Assembly (NCBI RefSeq): GCF_035987325.1
Contig: NZ_CP108488.1
Span: forward strand, 4,960,001 to 5,024,000
Reading direction: 5' to 3'
From: Streptomyces sp. NBC_01244
GTDB taxonomy: Bacteria; Actinomycetota; Actinomycetes; Streptomycetales; Streptomycetaceae
DNA length: 64,000 nt
Part shown: one piece after another, positions 1 to 11,152 of the stretch
Numbering within the stretch: position 1 is the first letter of the stretch
How the letters are laid out: each line of letters opens with the position of its first letter
Made by a program: the position numbers and the translations under genes
Notes under the pieces: generated by a model
Told to the model about the DNA's origin: nothing
The model's database searches: none
Seen by the model: only the letters and a program-made list of their open reading frames with translations

Positions 1-259
1 GGACCAGCGGGGCGGTGGTGTGCCGCAGCCCGGCGTCCAGCGCGGCGAGGGGGCCGCCGCCCGGGGGGTCCTCCCGGGCCCAGTGCACGGGCCGGGACGT
101 CTGCCTGCGGTCGGCTACGACGACGGTGGTGCGGGCGTCCGCGCAGGCGTCCAGGACGCGGTCGAGGAGGGGGCGGCCGCCGACGAGCAGGCCGGGTTTG
201 TCGGCTCCGCCGAGTCGGCTTGCGGCGCCGCCGGCCAGGACGATGGCGTCGTAGGTCAT
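1..259 (-). CDS. mobA: Molybdenum cofactor guanylyltransferase-like protein (partial, N-terminal part)
   Basis: The reverse strand reads in from an ATG at 259 and is cut by the left edge, leaving 86 codons. The N-terminus has the nucleotidyltransferase signature: a hydrophobic strand, then LAGGAASRLGG and a DKP lysine (about residues 8-22), followed by GRPLLDRVL, and later the substrate-loop type sequence EDPPGGGPLAAL. This is the MobA/NTP-transferase fold, which links GMP to molybdopterin to give the MGD cofactor. MGD is needed by nitrate reductases such as the one encoded at 50053-52167, so the distance of 50 kb may be coincidental but the cofactor route is present. A related NTP transferase with another substrate cannot be excluded because the C-terminal half is missing. 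Confidence 0.72.
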   Translation of the reverse strand, partial: MTYDAIVLAGGAASRLGGADKPGLLVGGRPLLDRVLDACADARTTVVVADRRQTSRPVHWAREDPPGGGPLAALDAGLRHTTAPLV

Positions 260-677
260 TCCCCGAGTATGCGGGGGGTTGGGGCCGGATGGGCTGCGGC
301 GTTTACCGGGTCCCTACCCGGTGGCCCGGTGGCCCGGTGGCCCGGTGGCCCGGTGGGCCGATGTGCCGCTGCGCGGGGCGGAGTGCCCGCTGCGACCGTT
401 GCCGCTGCGCGGGGTGGAGTCCCCTACCCGCCCTTCCACCGTTCCCAGGGCTCTGCCCTGACCCGGTCCTCAAGCGCCGGACGGGCGGGAAGGGTGCCGG
501 GCTGCGCCCGGACCCCCTGGGGCTCCGCCCCAGACCCCGGTCCTCAAACGCCGTACGGCTGAAAGCGGGGTACCCCGGACCCCTGGGGCCGCGCCCCGGG
601 CCCCCGGCCTCGGCGGCGGGTGGATATGGGTCCGGGGCCGCCGTGGGCGGCCCCGGAGGGGTGGGGCGGGGTGGGGG
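260..677. other. Non-coding GC-rich gap with short repeats
   Basis: This 418-base stretch between the mobA start and the bpa stop holds no convincing gene. It contains five tandem 8-bp copies (317-356, unit CCCGGTGG), a twice-used GCTGCGCGGGG block, and the hairpin CTGGGGC-TCC-GCCCCAG (517-533) inside the GGGGCTCCGCCCCAGACCCC-type sequence that recurs between Streptomyces genes. The ORFs seen here have low-complexity translations and no ribosome binding sites. Confidence 0.7.
317..356. repeat. 8-bp tandem repeat, five copies
   Basis: Five perfect tandem copies of CCCGGTGG lie in the gap between mobA and bpa. Unit length and purity suggest slippage. No coding role is seen. Confidence 0.9.
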
Positions 678-1217
678 TTAGAGGTAGGGGCCCGAGCGGA
701 TGGCGCCGTGGGGGCCGTCCTCGTCGTCCTCGTGGGAGGAGCCCGGCGGGAGGGCGCGGCGCATCTGTTCCAGCTGGGCCCGCGCCGCCATCTGCTGCGC
801 GAACAGGGCCGTCTGGATGCCGTGGAACAGGCCTTCCAGCCAGCCCACCAACTGCGCCTGGGCGATCCGCAGTTCCGCTTCGGAGGGGATCGCCTCTTCT
901 GTGAAGGGGAGGGAGAGCCGCTCCAGTTCCTCCACCAGCTCGGGAGCCAGGCCGTCTTCCAGCTCCTTCACCGACGCTGCGTGAATGTCCTTGAGACGGA
1001 CCCGGCTGGCCTCGTCCAGAGGTGCGGCGCGTACCTCTTCCAGGAGTTGCTTGATCATGCTGCCGATCCGCATGACCTTGGCGGGCTGTTCGACCATCTC
1101 CGTCACCGGGACCTCGCGCGACTCGTCATCGGCGCCGCCGACCGGCATCCCGTCCTGCCCCACGATCAGGCCGGGCGGGGGGCTGTCCTGCGACCGTTCA
1201 CTCCTCGGCATCTCCAT
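678..1217 (-). CDS. bpa: Bacterial proteasome activator Bpa
   Basis: A 179-residue protein. Its central part (about 40-150) is very close to the Bpa/PafE family: VEQPAKVMRIGSMIKQLLEE, then DEASRVRLKDIH, then AQAQLVGWLEGLFHG and QMAARAQLEQM. Bpa forms a dodecameric ring that opens the 20S proteasome independently of ATP. The last residues are SGPYL, matching the C-terminal docking tail (GQYL in mycobacteria) that inserts into proteasome alpha-ring pockets, with Q replaced by P. I chose the ATG at 1217. A GTG at 1235, preceded by GAAGG, is an alternative that adds six residues. The gene stands alone, opposite in orientation to nothing nearby, and is normal core Streptomyces content. Confidence 0.9.
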   Translation of the reverse strand: MEMPRSERSQDSPPPGLIVGQDGMPVGGADDESREVPVTEMVEQPAKVMRIGSMIKQLLEEVRAAPLDEASRVRLKDIHAASVKELEDGLAPELVEELERLSLPFTEEAIPSEAELRIAQAQLVGWLEGLFHGIQTALFAQQMAARAQLEQMRRALPPGSSHEDDEDGPHGAIRSGPYL

Positions 1218-1312
1218 GCCGTCATTCTCTCGCACACCTTCGTATTCACACGGTGTGCCCCCGCACGGGCGTGATCCACCCTGTGCGGGGGCACCAACCG
1301 GCACCGGATTCG

Positions 1313-4158
1313 TCAGACCTCGCGGCGGGCCAGCGCTCCGCTCGACCGGGTGACCAGGGCCGCCAGCAGGGCCGCGCCCACCGGGACCACGATCAGCAGC
1401 CCGCCCAGCGTGGTCCAGGGCACCGCGATCGGGATGTACGGGATGGCCTCGGTGGCCGCCTCGTAGCCGTTCTCGATGCCGTTGCGGACCAGGTCGGCCG
1501 CGGCCCGCCGTTCGGTGAGCCGGAGCCCGACCGCGGGCAGGATCCCGGCCGCCGAGCCGAGGACCACACCCATCAGGGCGACCACCCCGCACTGGAAGCC
1601 GCTGAGCGTGCGCCGCACCCGCGGCGGTGCGCCGACCGCCGCCAGGGTCTTCAGGTCGCCTTCGGCGTCCGCCTGGGCCAGGCCGGTGGCGATGCCGGCC
1701 GCGCCGATGGTGACGAGGCCCGCGAAGACGGTCAGGACGAGCATGACCAGGCTGTCGTCGCCCTCGTAGCCCTTCTCGATCCGGACGCTCGTGTCCACGC
1801 CGAGCTTGTCCAGGGCCCCCTCGAGGCGCTGGCGCTGCTCGGAGCTCGCGCCCCCGTCGAGGGTGAAGTACGAGCCGAAGGGGACGGTGGCGATGCCGGC
1901 GCTCTTCGCGGCCGCGGGCGGCAGCACCAGCTCCACGCCGTAGCCCTTCACCGATTCGGGCACCTGGTACGCGGCGAAGACCTTGTCCTTGCCGGGCGGC
2001 GGCTCATCGGGCGCGGCGCCGGGGGCGGACTCGCCCCGGCCCTTGAACAGCCGCACGGTGACCTTGTCGTCGCGCACGTTCTGCTTCTTGAAGGAGACGG
2101 CCTTGCCCGCCTTCAGCGCGGCCGCGGCGCCCGGGTCCTCGACGCCGAGGACGGTCATCAGCTTCGCGTCGGCGACGACCAGGGAGTACTGGACGCCGAA
2201 GCGGTCGTACTGGCACCGCCAGTCGGCCCGCAGCTTCTTCCGTTCGGCCAGGGAGAACGATTCCGGTCCGTTCACGGCCGAGTAGAGGGGGCAGCGCTGC
2301 TCCTTCGGGATGATGACCTCGGCCATCCCGCACTCCGCGTCGTCCCCGTACGGGGAGCAGCCCGGCTTGCCGACGACGAGCCGGTCCACGTCGGCCCGTA
2401 CGGCCAGCGGGAGTTCCTTCGACAGGGTCTCGCGCACCGCGGGCACGTCCCGGTACGCGGTGAACTCGTTGCTCTCGATCAGGCCGGCGCCGTACGGGAG
2501 CTGGGCGACGTACTCGTGCCGCGCCTGGATCTCCCTGCTGTGCTGGTAGGTGGCCACGGCGACGGTGCCGGCGACGGCGGCCAGGACGGCGGCCACGGCC
2601 GGCGCGGTACGCCCCCGGTTGCGGACGGCGTCGCGCAGCGCCAGGCGGGGCGACAGCGGCAGCCACCGGCCGGCGCGGCCGAACAGGCCGACCAGGGTGG
2701 GGGTGAGGGCGACGACGCCGAGCTCGGCGATGGCGCTGCCGCCCGCGACGACGGTGGAGCCCATCTCGGAGACCGAGCCGAACAGGGCGATGGCGGCCCC
2801 GCCCGCGATGGCGATCAGGCCGAGCACGGGCAGCACCCGGTTGGCCCGGCGCACGCCGCGGCGGCCGGTGAGGGAGGCCAGCACGGTCTGCCGGGAAGCG
2901 TTGACGGCCGGGACGATGGCGGCCAGCAGGCCTGTCAGGATGGCGAGCAGGCCGATGGCGAGGAGTTCCAGCGGGCGGACGTCGAAGCTGCCGAACCGCT
3001 TGCCGATCGTGTCCTCCAGCACCGGGCGGAGCCCGACGGTGAGGGCGATGCCGATGACGGTGCCGATGACGGCCGCCGCGGCGCCGATGACGAGTCCGCC
3101 GGAGAGCACGATGGCCCGGATGTGCCGCCGGTCACCGCCGTTGGCGCCGACCAGGCCGAGCTGGCGGCGCGAGCGCCGGGCGCCGACCGCGAAGGCGGGT
3201 CCGGCCAGCAGGCAGATCTCCAGCATGGCGAGGCCGACGATGGTGGAGACGATGGCCAGTTCGGTGGCTCCGAGGCTGACGCCGGGCTGCCACATGTCCT
3301 TGGGCTGCTGGGTGTAGAGCGGCACCTCGGAGTCGGCCGGCGGGTCGAGCAGCACGACGCGCGATTCGACGACGAGGTGCAGCTTGGCGTTGGCCTCCTT
3401 GACCATGTTCCACGTGAAACCTTCGCCGCCGACCTTCACCAGGTACTCGTCCTGGGGGTCCAGCCCCGTGCCGCCGGCGGCCCTGCGGTCCCGGTCGAGC
3501 GGGGCCAGCAGGGTCCCCGGCAGGGCCAGGAGCTGTGAGTTGTGCAGGTTGTCGGGCATCTCGTAGACGCCGACGATCTTGTACGAGGTGGTCGACTCGC
3601 GCGGGGTCACGCTGGAGCCGAGGAAGTACCCGGACTCCTCCAGGAAGGCACCGGTGGCGAGGACCTCTCCGGGAGCCTGCGGCAGCCGGCCCCGCTCCAG
3701 CGTCCACAGGCCCTTGATCAGCGGGCTCGTCGGGTCCACCTCGCGGAGCTCGGCGTCCAGGATCCCGTAGCGGCTGCGGACCTTGGCGTAGGCCTTGCTG
3801 TCCTTGACGGCCTGCGCTCCGGCCGGGAATTCGGGCGCGGCGGCGGGCTTGTCCCGGCCGTCCGCGCTCTTTTCGTACTTCTCGTAGCCGCCGACCGGGG
3901 CGTAGCTCTGCGCGTCGGGGCTCTGGTAGAGCGGCGCGTCCATGTGGGGCGAGGTCAGCTTGGCGTCGGCGGCGCCGAGCACCCGGTCGAGGCGCTGCTC
4001 GGTGGAGAGCTCCGAGCTGCGGATGGTGAGGTCGACGGCGCTCACGCCGACGATCGGCAGGGCGATCATGGCCAGGACGAGGGCACTGCGGCCCTTGGAG
4101 CGCCAGGCGTCGCGGCGGGCTATCCGGATCGCCGCGATCCAGGAGTGGTACGAGGAGA

Positions 4159-4162
<4 letters not shown>
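1313..4162 (-). CDS. FtsX-like ABC transporter permease
   Basis: A 949-residue membrane protein. It has an N-terminal membrane segment just after the start (SALVLAMIALPIVGVSAVDL), a long extracytoplasmic domain, a block of helices around 330-520, a second extracytoplasmic region and final helices near the C-terminus. This is the MacB/FtsX 4+4 layout of permeases that export lipids, peptides or antibiotics by mechanotransmission. The GTG start at 4162 overlaps the TGA of the upstream ATPase gene (GTGA), so the two are translationally coupled and surely form one transporter. A PadR regulator follows upstream. The substrate is not apparent. Confidence 0.9.
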
Positions 4163-4890
<728 letters not shown>

Positions 4891-4923
4891 GAAGGGTTCC
4901 CCCCTGGGACGTGGAGCGGTGGT

Positions 4924-5616
4924 TCAGACCCGCCGCGCGCGGGCGATACGGGAAAGAGACCGGTCGGTGTTGGTCGTGGGTGCGGTCGTGGGTGTGGTCG
5001 GGGCGGTCGTGGCCCCGGGGGCCGTGCCGTGGCCCTCGGGCGGTTCGGCCTCGGCCGGCGCACGCTCCCCGCGCGCGGACAGCCGTACCAGCCGGGACTC
5101 GCAGTGGTCGAGCCAGCGGGCCTCGGCCTCGGTCTGGAAGATCAGCTGTTCCAGGACCAGCAGCCAGGCGATGTCGTCGCGCTCGCTGCCGCGCCCGCTC
5201 TCGATGGCCGCGAGCGCCTGCGCCTTGAGCCGGGTGTAGTCCTGCATGGCCTGGACGGTGGCGTGCCGTTGGGCCTGGATGACGGCGCGGATGTCCACGC
5301 CGGTCGCGCCCACGGCCATGGCGAGCTTGATGGCGAGCTCGTCCCGGGGCGGGTTGGCCCGGTCGACGGGACGCTCGTACCACTCGCGCAGTTCGTGGCG
5401 CCCGGTCTCGGTGATGGCGTACAGGGTGTGCCCGGCCGTGTCCTCGCCGCCGGGGGCGACGAGGCCGTCGCGCTCCAGCCGGGCGAGCGTGGTGTACACC
5501 TGCCCGACGTTGAGCGGCCAGGTGGAACCGGTGCGGGACTCGAATTCGGTGCGCAGCTGGGAGCCGTACCGGGGGCCCCGTTCCAGCAGGGCGAGAAGGC
5601 CGTGGCGGATCGACAT
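4924..5616 (-). CDS. PadR family transcriptional regulator
   Basis: A 230-residue protein. The N-terminal winged helix starts at MSIRHGLLALLERGPRYGSQL, with the wing in GHTLYAITETGRHEL, and a helical C-terminal dimerisation part follows (about 85-190). The tail is Pro/Thr rich. PadR proteins repress transporter genes and dissociate on binding drug-like ligands. I chose the ATG at 5616 because MSIRHGLLALL is the conserved family start. It lies inside an AT-rich palindrome (5613-5642) that would serve as autoregulatory operator. The following ABC exporter genes are the obvious targets. Confidence 0.9.
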   Translation of the reverse strand: MSIRHGLLALLERGPRYGSQLRTEFESRTGSTWPLNVGQVYTTLARLERDGLVAPGGEDTAGHTLYAITETGRHELREWYERPVDRANPPRDELAIKLAMAVGATGVDIRAVIQAQRHATVQAMQDYTRLKAQALAAIESGRGSERDDIAWLLVLEQLIFQTEAEARWLDHCESRLVRLSARGERAPAEAEPPEGHGTAPGATTAPTTPTTAPTTNTDRSLSRIARARRV

Positions 5617-5642
5617 ACTCAGTATGTATACCGAGTATGTAT
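5613..5642. promoter_or_regulatory. PadR operator / padR-ABC promoter region
   Basis: ACATACT-C-AGTATGT (5613-5627) is a perfect 7+1+7 palindrome covering the padR start codon. AGTATGTAT is repeated directly at 5621-5629 and 5634-5642. The island is strikingly AT-rich in a GC-rich chromosome. PadR proteins are known to bind ATAC/GTAT-type inverted repeats, so this is most likely the autoregulatory site. Confidence 0.75.
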
Positions 5643-5689
5643 CGCTCCGCAACCATCCTGGGGCCTACGCCGCAAGGGGGACCCGGGGG

Positions 5690-6271
5690 CTACATGCCCC
5701 GGCGCAGCCGCATTCCCATGAATCCGAGACCCAGCCCCATCAGGGCGAATCCCGTTCCGAGCGGCAGTATGTGCGCGGCCAGGTCGGCGGCACGCTCGTT
5801 CGGCTCGGTGCCGAGCGCGCCGATCGCCTGGACCGCCGGGGGCTCGGAGGGGAGCGCGGGAACCGCCGCGAGCTGCTCGGTGCGCGGGTGCGCCGGGACG
5901 GGACGCGCGGCGAGCACGGTCTCGGGATTGGCGGGCGCGCCCACCGGCCGCCCGGGACGCTCCCGCCCGGCCCCGGCGGAACTCCCGGCCAGATCCTCGA
6001 AGGCCCGGTCGGCCGCGTCGGCCGCGTCGGCCACGGCCACGGGCGCGGCCACGGAAGCGCGGGCGGGCGCAGGGGCGAAGACGTGGGCGGAGGCGAACGG
6101 GAGGGCGGGGGCGAAGGCCGCACCGGGGGCGAAGGCAGAAGTGGGGGCGGAGGCCGAAGCGGAGGCCGGGGCGGACCCGGAGGCCGCGGCGTGCGCGGGC
6201 GCCGTGATCAGCAGCGTGGCGGTCGCCAACGCTGCCCCGGCGGTCCAGCGCAGCGCGCGGGCGTAGGTCAC
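5690..6271 (-). CDS. Putative secreted, membrane-anchored low-complexity protein
   Basis: A 193-residue protein of unknown function. It begins with a signal peptide (ALRWTAGAALATATLLITAPAHA), continues as a region almost entirely of Ala, Pro, Ser and Phe (about 30-75), then an unremarkable linker. It ends with one hydrophobic segment, LGTGFALMGLGLGFMGMRL, and basic residues. The layout suggests a surface protein tethered by a C-terminal helix, like a short cell-wall stalk. The start is a GTG at 6271. The gene is convergent to nothing and shares strand with the next secreted protein gene. Codon use looks genuine, but the repeat-rich centre lowers certainty. Confidence 0.6.
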   Translation of the reverse strand: MTYARALRWTAGAALATATLLITAPAHAAASGSAPASASASAPTSAFAPGAAFAPALPFASAHVFAPAPARASVAAPVAVADAADAADRAFEDLAGSSAGAGRERPGRPVGAPANPETVLAARPVPAHPRTEQLAAVPALPSEPPAVQAIGALGTEPNERAADLAAHILPLGTGFALMGLGLGFMGMRLRRGM

Positions 6272-6337
6272 GGACTCAGATTTACATAACCGGACAAAAC
6301 CGGCATCCCGTACAGGCCGTTCGGGATGCCGGCCCGC

Positions 6338-6772
6338 TCAGAAGGTCGGATTCTTCACGGATCCGGACCCGCACAGGCTCCGGTAGCCGGCGTCGTTGAA
6401 CGCCGCGGCCTGTACGCCGACCCGGTCGATCCCGCGCTTGTCCTGGAGGGTGGTCTCCCAGGTCTGGCTCTTGCCGGCCCCGCGCTTGTTGAAGCGCCAG
6501 GGCCAGTCGTGCGAGCCGCCGCGGTGGTCCAGCGTGTAGAGCTGGACCCCCGCGACGCGGGCGTCGTCCGCGGTGTCCACGGACGTGAGCTTGATGTGGA
6601 TGAGGGTGGAGCCGTTCAGCCAGGTCCAGTCGGCGCTGCCGTAGGCGCCGGTGGTGTCGCAGCCGGACGAGGCGCCGGCCGCCGAGGCGGGCGCGACGGC
6701 GAGCGCGCCCACCGCCAGCGCGGCGGCGGTGGCGGTGAGGACGCGGACGAGGCTGCGCGCGGGGTGGTGCAA
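6338..6772 (-). CDS. Small secreted protein
   Basis: A protein of about 144 residues with a signal peptide (RVLTATAAALAVGALAVAPASA) followed by a mature domain of about 105 residues containing two cysteines (GCDTTGAYG and SLCGSGS) that could form a disulfide. The mature part is rich in Trp, Gly and Asp and resembles small extracellular Streptomyces proteins of unknown role. I chose a TTG at 6772 because CGGGAG lies at a suitable distance upstream and the signal peptide then has normal length. The ATG at 6865 would add an unlikely extension. No family is recognised. Confidence 0.6.
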   Translation of the reverse strand: MHHPARSLVRVLTATAAALAVGALAVAPASAAGASSGCDTTGAYGSADWTWLNGSTLIHIKLTSVDTADDARVAGVQLYTLDHRGGSHDWPWRFNKRGAGKSQTWETTLQDKRGIDRVGVQAAAFNDAGYRSLCGSGSVKNPTF

Positions 6773-6876
6773 CAGGACTCCCGGAGGTGCGGCGGGTATG
6801 ACCTGCGCGTATGTATCAGAGCCGCTGCCCGGCGGGCGAACTCCGTTCACTCCTCCGTGGAGCACCCCTCAGTGCC

Positions 6877-6919
6877 GGATCACTCCCGGATCACTCCCGG
6901 ATCACTCCCGGATCACTCC
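6877..6919. repeat. 11-bp tandem repeat at the 3' end of a kinase gene
   Basis: Four near-perfect copies of GGATCACTCCC run from 6877 to 6919. On the minus strand each unit carries a TGA, one of which (6913-6915) is the stop codon of the kinase gene. Because 11 is not a multiple of three, the array closes all three reading frames. Confidence 0.85.
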
Positions 6920-8640
6920 GGGTCGCCGGTCGAGATGTACAGGGTGAAGGTGGTTTCCTTCGGGTCGATGGCCTCACCGTCGGCGGGGTACTGCTCCACG
7001 ACGGTCCCCTCGCCGTAGATCGCCTCGTCCTTGGGCTTCGGGTCGTACTTCCAGCCGGCGGCCCGGATGCACGCCTTCACCGAGACCTCGTTCATGTACC
7101 GGAAGTCCGGCGCCGTCACCTTTCCGACCTGGGTGTGGTGCTTCGGTGCCTCCTTGCACTTGGACTCCGCGATCGTCCGCGAGAGGTCCGGCCCCTTGTG
7201 CCCGGCCTTCGCGGGGCCGGATGCCGAGGCGGACGCCGAGGTGGAGGAGCCCGGCGGCGTCGGCCCCGCCTTGTCCTTGTCGTCCCCGCCGAGGTCCAGC
7301 GCGGCGATCAGCCCGCCGATGGCCAGCAGCGCCACCACGACGGCGCCCACCACGACCGGGGTGTTCTTCTTCCGGGCACCCGCGGCCGGACCCTGACCGC
7401 CCTGACCGCCCTGACCGCCCTGCGGCGAGAGCGTGTACGGCGGCGGGGTCGAGGCGGAGTACGGGGCCGGGGTCTGCGCCTGCGGCTGGAAGTGCGAGGG
7501 CTGCTGCTGGTGCTGCTGGTGCTGCTGCGGGTACCCGTACGCCCCGGCCTGCGGCCCCGGCGGCGGCGTCGGCGCGTACGCGGACGGCACCGGGGTGTGC
7601 GGCGCCTGGTACGGCTGCTGCACCGAGTGCGGCGGCGCCTGCAGGGCGGAGTCCACCGGCGGGAACACGGCCGAGCCGAGCCCGGCGCCGCTGTTCGTCG
7701 GGTGCGAGCCCGGGACGATGACCGGGGCCCCGGCGTGCCCGGCGCTCGCCACCCGCGCGACCTCGTCGAGCATGGCGGCGGCGGTGGGGAAACGCTCGTT
7801 CGGGTTCTTCTTCAGGGCCCGCGCCACCAGGGCGTCCATCGCCGGGGTGACCGCGCGGTTGATGGAGGAGGGCGCGACGGGCTCCTCCTGCACGTGGGCG
7901 TACGCCATGCCCAGGGCCGAATCGGAGACGAAGGGGACCCGCCCGGTCAGCAGCTCGAAGAGCATGATGCCCACCGAGTACAGGTCGGAGCGTGCGTCCA
8001 CGGCCCGCCCGAGCGCCTGCTCGGGGGAGAGGTACTGAGGGGTCCCGACGACCATGCCGGTCTGCGTCATCGAGGTGACCCCCGACTGCATGGCCCGCGC
8101 GATGCCGAAGTCCATGACCTTCACCACTCCGCGCCGCGTCATCATGACGTTGCCCGGCTTGATGTCGCGGTGGACCAGCCCCATCTCGTGGCTGCTCTCC
8201 AGGGCGGCCAGCACGTCGGCCGTCACCTTCAGCGCCTTGTCGGCCGGCATGGCCCCGTACTGCGTGATGTCGCCGTGCAGGACGGAGCCGAGCGGCTGCC
8301 CCTCGACGTACTCCATGACGATGTACGGCATCACCGCGCCGTCGGCCATCGAGGGGTTCGCGAAGGAGACGACGCCCTCACCGGTGTCGAATACCGAGAC
8401 GATGTTGGTGTGCGACAGTTTCGCTACAGCCTGCGCCTCGCGGCGGAAGCGTTCGCGGAAGGACTGCTCGCGCCCGAGCTCGCTGTGCAGGGTCTTGATG
8501 GCGACCTGGCGGTCGAGTGCCGAGTCGTACGCGAGATAAACGGAGGCCATGCCTCCCTCGCCGAGCAAGTCCCTTAGCTGGTAACGGCCACCGGCCAGAG
8601 AGCCGCCTGCGTACTGGCCCTGAGTGCCGTCCTGGCTCAT
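6913..8640 (-). CDS. Serine/threonine protein kinase with one PASTA domain (PknB-like)
   Basis: A 575-residue receptor kinase. The cytoplasmic kinase domain (about 17-285) has the glycine loop LLGEGGMASV, the ATP-binding lysine in VAIKTL, catalytic loop VHRDIKPGN, DFG loop VMDFGIAR and the GTPQYLSPEQ activation segment. A Pro/Gln/Gly-rich juxtamembrane linker follows (about 300-405), then one membrane helix (VVVGAVVVALLAIGGLIAAL). An extracellular part ends in a single PASTA domain. PASTA kinases sense peptidoglycan fragments and control growth and division. It is divergent from a second kinase gene across 260 bases, an arrangement that suggests joint regulation. Other family members carry three or four PASTA units, so one is short. 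Confidence 0.92.
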   Translation of the reverse strand: MSQDGTQGQYAGGSLAGGRYQLRDLLGEGGMASVYLAYDSALDRQVAIKTLHSELGREQSFRERFRREAQAVAKLSHTNIVSVFDTGEGVVSFANPSMADGAVMPYIVMEYVEGQPLGSVLHGDITQYGAMPADKALKVTADVLAALESSHEMGLVHRDIKPGNVMMTRRGVVKVMDFGIARAMQSGVTSMTQTGMVVGTPQYLSPEQALGRAVDARSDLYSVGIMLFELLTGRVPFVSDSALGMAYAHVQEEPVAPSSINRAVTPAMDALVARALKKNPNERFPTAAAMLDEVARVASAGHAGAPVIVPGSHPTNSGAGLGSAVFPPVDSALQAPPHSVQQPYQAPHTPVPSAYAPTPPPGPQAGAYGYPQQHQQHQQQPSHFQPQAQTPAPYSASTPPPYTLSPQGGQGGQGGQGPAAGARKKNTPVVVGAVVVALLAIGGLIAALDLGGDDKDKAGPTPPGSSTSASASASGPAKAGHKGPDLSRTIAESKCKEAPKHHTQVGKVTAPDFRYMNEVSVKACIRAAGWKYDPKPKDEAIYGEGTVVEQYPADGEAIDPKETTFTLYISTGDPE

Positions 8641-8900
8641 GACTGTTGCTTCCCCTCGGGTGTGTCCCTACGCCTCTGGCTGAGCGCATGTCGGCCTCAG
8701 TCTGCCGGAGGGCAAGCACACGTCAAGCCAGGTTCCCGTTCCGTGACCACAAGGCCACAGGGGGTCCACAGGCGGGCCGTGCCGTCGGGTGGCGGCGTCC
8801 TTGTCCGAACAGTGACCGGTTGCGAGGCTGTAGCGTTCGTCGGAGCACACGATGAGGACTACCGCTGAGCGGCGGCCGAGACAGACGACGGTGAGGACTG

Positions 8901-10499
<1,599 letters not shown>

Positions 10500-10515
10500 T
10501 CGCCCCGAGGCATGC

Positions 10516-10560
10516 GAACGGCCCGGCGGTCATGTCATCGACATGGCCGCCGGGCCGTTC
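10516..10560. terminator. Bidirectional intrinsic terminator
   Basis: A 21-bp stem (one G-T wobble) with a 3-base loop spans 10516-10560, beginning GAACGGCCCGGCGG and ending CCGCCGGGCCGTTC. It lies between the convergent kinase gene and the PPOX-family gene. There is no U-tract, as is usual in actinobacteria. Confidence 0.85.
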
Positions 10561-10592
10561 CCACGTCGGGACCGAAGTCCCGGGGAGACCGC

Positions 10593-11009
10593 TCAGAGCG
10601 CGTGCTGGTACTGCCGGTCCAGATTGCCCGCGAGGGTGTGGACGGTGACGAGGTGCGGCTCGATCCGCATGTAGACGGGGTCGAAGACCGCGCCGTCCAC
10701 GAAGTGCGGACCGGGGCCGAACAGTTCCAGTTCGGCGGTGGTGGGTTCGACGAGGTTCGCGGTGCCGGTGAACTGCACCGACCACAGCTGGGACTCGCCG
10801 GAATTGAAGTTGTCGGCTCCGTACGAGACCACGCTGCCGTTGCAGGCGTGGTGGTAGCCGAAACCGGCGTGCATTCTCAGGACGACCTTGCCGTTCACCA
10901 CGATGTGGCGCGCGACGGCGAGGAAGGGCAGCGCGCGCATGCTGGTGGCGGCTCGGCCGTACGGCACGCGGCGCAGCAGTTCGATGGCGTGGAGTTCCTC
11001 TGGGGACAT
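10593..11009 (-). CDS. Pyridoxamine 5'-phosphate oxidase family protein
   Basis: A protein of about 138 residues with the split-barrel flavin-binding fold of the PPOX/DUF family: YGRAATSMRALPFLAVARHIV, then KVVLRMHAGFGYH, and YGADNFNSGESQLWSVQFTG near the middle. Members bind FMN, F420 or heme and often act in redox stress. I chose ATG 11009, in front of SPEELHAIELLRR, which starts the conserved region. GTG 11018 is an alternative. It is a single gene with a terminator at its 3' end. It stands near a DevR-like regulator, whose regulons in other actinobacteria include such proteins, but no binding site was found. Confidence 0.8.
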   Translation of the reverse strand: MSPEELHAIELLRRVPYGRAATSMRALPFLAVARHIVVNGKVVLRMHAGFGYHHACNGSVVSYGADNFNSGESQLWSVQFTGTANLVEPTTAELELFGPGPHFVDGAVFDPVYMRIEPHLVTVHTLAGNLDRQYQHAL

Positions 11010-11152
11010 GTCATCCACTGTCCGGTACCGACACCCTGCCGGAAAAGAGGAGCCCGCCCCGCACATCGGGGACGTTGGTCCCGAATGAAACAGCGCGCCC
11101 CGTGGAATCGTGCGACCACGGGGCGTAACGCTCTGTAGCGAATGCGGGGAGG

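Noticed and set aside
317..356. CRISPR-like repeat array
   Set aside because: The units are 8 bp, directly abutting and without spacers, so this is a simple tandem repeat. No Cas genes are present in the window.
1253..3538. Long plus-strand reading frame opposite the ABC permease gene
   Set aside because: It is a high-GC antisense shadow. The translation is low complexity with no domain, and the minus-strand gene has clear membrane segments and a coupled ATPase.
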